64,000 nt of DNA from assembly GCA_029817715.1 (NCBI GenBank), contig JARUPY010000149.1, forward strand, positions 372,001 to 436,000. Direction: 5' to 3'. Source of the DNA: Melastoma dodecandrum (taxonomy: Eukaryota > Streptophyta > Magnoliopsida > Myrtales > Melastomataceae). A model generated the notes under the pieces. That model worked only from the letters and a program-made list of their open reading frames with translations, was not told the origin of the DNA and ran no database searches. Position 1 is the stretch's first letter; each line of letters begins with the position of its first letter. The position numbers and the translations under genes were made by a program. Below, piece after piece: positions 59,551 through 64,000 of the stretch.

Positions 59551-61018
59551 AGTCGGAGGCGACAAGCGACAAGCGACGCATGGTACACCTAGTAATGTTC
59601 GGAAGGACCAGGGTGTGGCTCGTGTCGCATCCCTCGCCTATGATCTTTCCGTCCGAAAGCAATTTGTCGTTGTGTTAACACCAAATTTTGGGCCTCAAAA
59701 AGTATAGGAGCTGAAGTATCGTGACAATCGTGGTTTGAGAACCATGGACATATGCTGACTGGTTCATAATAACTCGAGAACATCTTCGAATTACATTACA
59801 GTGCCACATAACTCGATTTGTATTGGGTTGTTAGTCACGTTGGGTAGAACGTGTGATTGGAAGAATTGTTTACCAACAAGTACCTAGGACAACACAGCCA
59901 TGCGGGCGTGTGCGATACCGGGAATCGGAAGTCTACGGCCATAAAATATTCGCGGCGAGCACGAATGGACGAACTAAATAGTTTCCTAAGGTAACCTGCT
60001 TGAACAACCCATGATTTACAATCACGAGTTAATCGTACGAATGATACGTATAATATTCGAAGTGGAGGCATCATCGGTTGCTTGGACGAATTCTAAGCAA
60101 AAAAAATTAATGGGTGTTAGTAGAGTTAAGTCCCTGTCCGTGATGAGTTGGTGTAAAGATATCCATTAATCATTTGGTTTATTCACGTCATTTACAAGTT
60201 TACTATGAAAACGACTTGCTAGAAAACTCTTGCAACCAAGTTAACTTTGGTAGACACCGATATGCAGCGGATACATGGCACCGGAGTAGCTAGAGCACGG
60301 AATGTTTGCCGTTCGATCGGATGTTTATGGCTTCGGTGTCCTCCTTGTCCTATAAATCGCAAGCAGCAGGCAAAACATTCTTCCTCATACCCAGGAAGAT
60401 TCGACCAGACTGTCGAGCACACACGCAACCTTGCTCTACTTCACTTCAGGAGCTAAAAAATTACGCACAGTTACTTGTGCTCAAGATGAAACCTTTTCAA
60501 CTCCCGAGGTGTTATAAATTCGTGCTCTATCTTGCATGCACGAGACTTTTGGGGTATACTCACAAGTGCGTGTCTAATTGAAGAGACAAAATCACACAAC
60601 AGGAACGATACTCAATGCGAGATTTCTTACCCCAATCATCATTTATGACTGACTCAATATCTTTTTATTAGAATTAATATTGAATTAAATTCTTAATTAA
60701 TTTAAATATATTTAAAGAAGGAAACCACATATTTATAGCAAATCGAAAGTCTTGGTCTTCTCAACACCCATATAGTATTTGCAGGCACGCGTGAGTGAAC
60801 TGAATATACTAAACTTATTCTACGAATCATATACAGTTAACATCCGAAAGTACAGACATCAACAACGGTTGCCTGAACGAATACAGCCCGTAAAAATGGA
60901 TAGCTGTTATGAGAGTTAAAACTGTCTGTGATGAGTTAAAACTGAACTTACATATGATTGGGTTGGCCTAAAATCGCTTCGAGTACAACAGTCGTCCTTT
61001 GCCTACACACGCGCTACC
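59551..61018. other. Spacer upstream of CRK-B2
   Basis: 59,551-60,060 matches 9,423-9,930 of block 1. 60,061-60,744 is extra here: it starts with a diverged copy of the CRK-B upstream region and includes a kinase relic, then AT-rich DNA. From about 60,745 it matches 9,925-10,370, the CRK-B1 upstream region. Confidence 0.6.
60268..60385 (+). pseudogene. Receptor-like kinase exon relic
   Basis: After an acceptor-like TATGCAG the frame reads GYMAPE-stop-LEHGMFAVRSDVYGFGVLLVL-stop, followed by remains of a SGRQN-like segment. This is the CRK exon that begins GYMAPEY. It is more diverged than any other CRK here (SDVYGF, LEHG), so it is a relic of a separate older gene. No other exon is seen beside it. 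Confidence 0.75.
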
Positions 61019-63852
<2,834 letters not shown>

Positions 63853-64000
63853 CTCTCATTGCCATAGATGGAGGATGATCAGCCACTCTACTCATGCAAA
63901 CTTTCGTTTCACATCGCCGCAGAACCCTTGGTTTGTTTTCGTGAGGTTACGTTGTGCATGCTGGAAAAATATTGTTGCCTACTGCGAGTATGATCTATGA
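63853..64000. other. CRK-B2 3' flank
   Basis: Matches the CRK-B1 3' flank at 20,370-20,520. No further gene is visible before the window ends. Confidence 0.6.

Overview
The window is nuclear DNA of a flowering plant, probably a eudicot. The signs are intron-containing cysteine-rich receptor-like kinases (CRKs, two DUF26 domains plus a Ser/Thr kinase), F-box/LRR genes ending in an FBD-like region, a plant serpin relic and several plant LTR-retrotransposon lineages (Ty1/copia, Tat/Ogre-type Ty3/gypsy, a TRIM and a large non-autonomous element). I see no bacterial, organellar, CRISPR or tRNA features. I do not assign a species.

Under the transposons lies one repeated plan. A four-gene block, CRK-A' / F-box / CRK-A / CRK-B, all on the + strand, occurs twice in tandem. 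Block 1 (about 1-20,500) holds CRK-A'1 (1-1,622, one stop codon in the APE motif), F-box1 (2,509-5,168, first exon split by a 364-bp TRIM), CRK-A1 (6,401-8,960, apparently intact, 671 aa) and CRK-B1 (10,381-20,169, split by a 7.2-kb copia element and otherwise eroded). Block 2 (about 22,330-64,000) holds CRK-A'2 (22,360-24,140, stop plus internal deletion), F-box2 (25,073-27,368, intact, 502 aa), CRK-A2 (44,289-46,815, a single 1-bp deletion) and CRK-B2 (61,019-63,852, stop in the second DUF26 domain). Decay is reciprocal: block 1 keeps the working CRK-A and block 2 keeps the working F-box gene.

Block 2 is expanded by insertions. A 12.9-kb Tat-lineage gypsy element (29,421-42,323, minus strand, LTRs differing at 3 of 983 positions, 5-bp target duplication GAAGG) carries gag-protease, pol with two RNase H domains, and an oppositely oriented spliced gene for a plant mobile domain (PMD) protein with its own TATA box. 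Next to it is a minus-strand serpin relic (42,590-43,640) split by a copia-type solo LTR. Between CRK-A2 and CRK-B2 sits a 12.0-kb non-coding LTR element (47,295-59,300) whose two sides carry a 250-bp duplicated flank instead of a short target duplication.

By LTR divergence read by eye, insertion order was TRIM (about 5%), copia (about 2%), the non-coding element (under 1%), gypsy (0.3%). The live gene content is one CRK (likely apoplastic signal perception and cytoplasmic kinase signalling), one F-box protein (likely an SCF ubiquitin-ligase substrate receptor) and the young gypsy element's own genes. The rest are pseudogenes or relics at different stages of decay.
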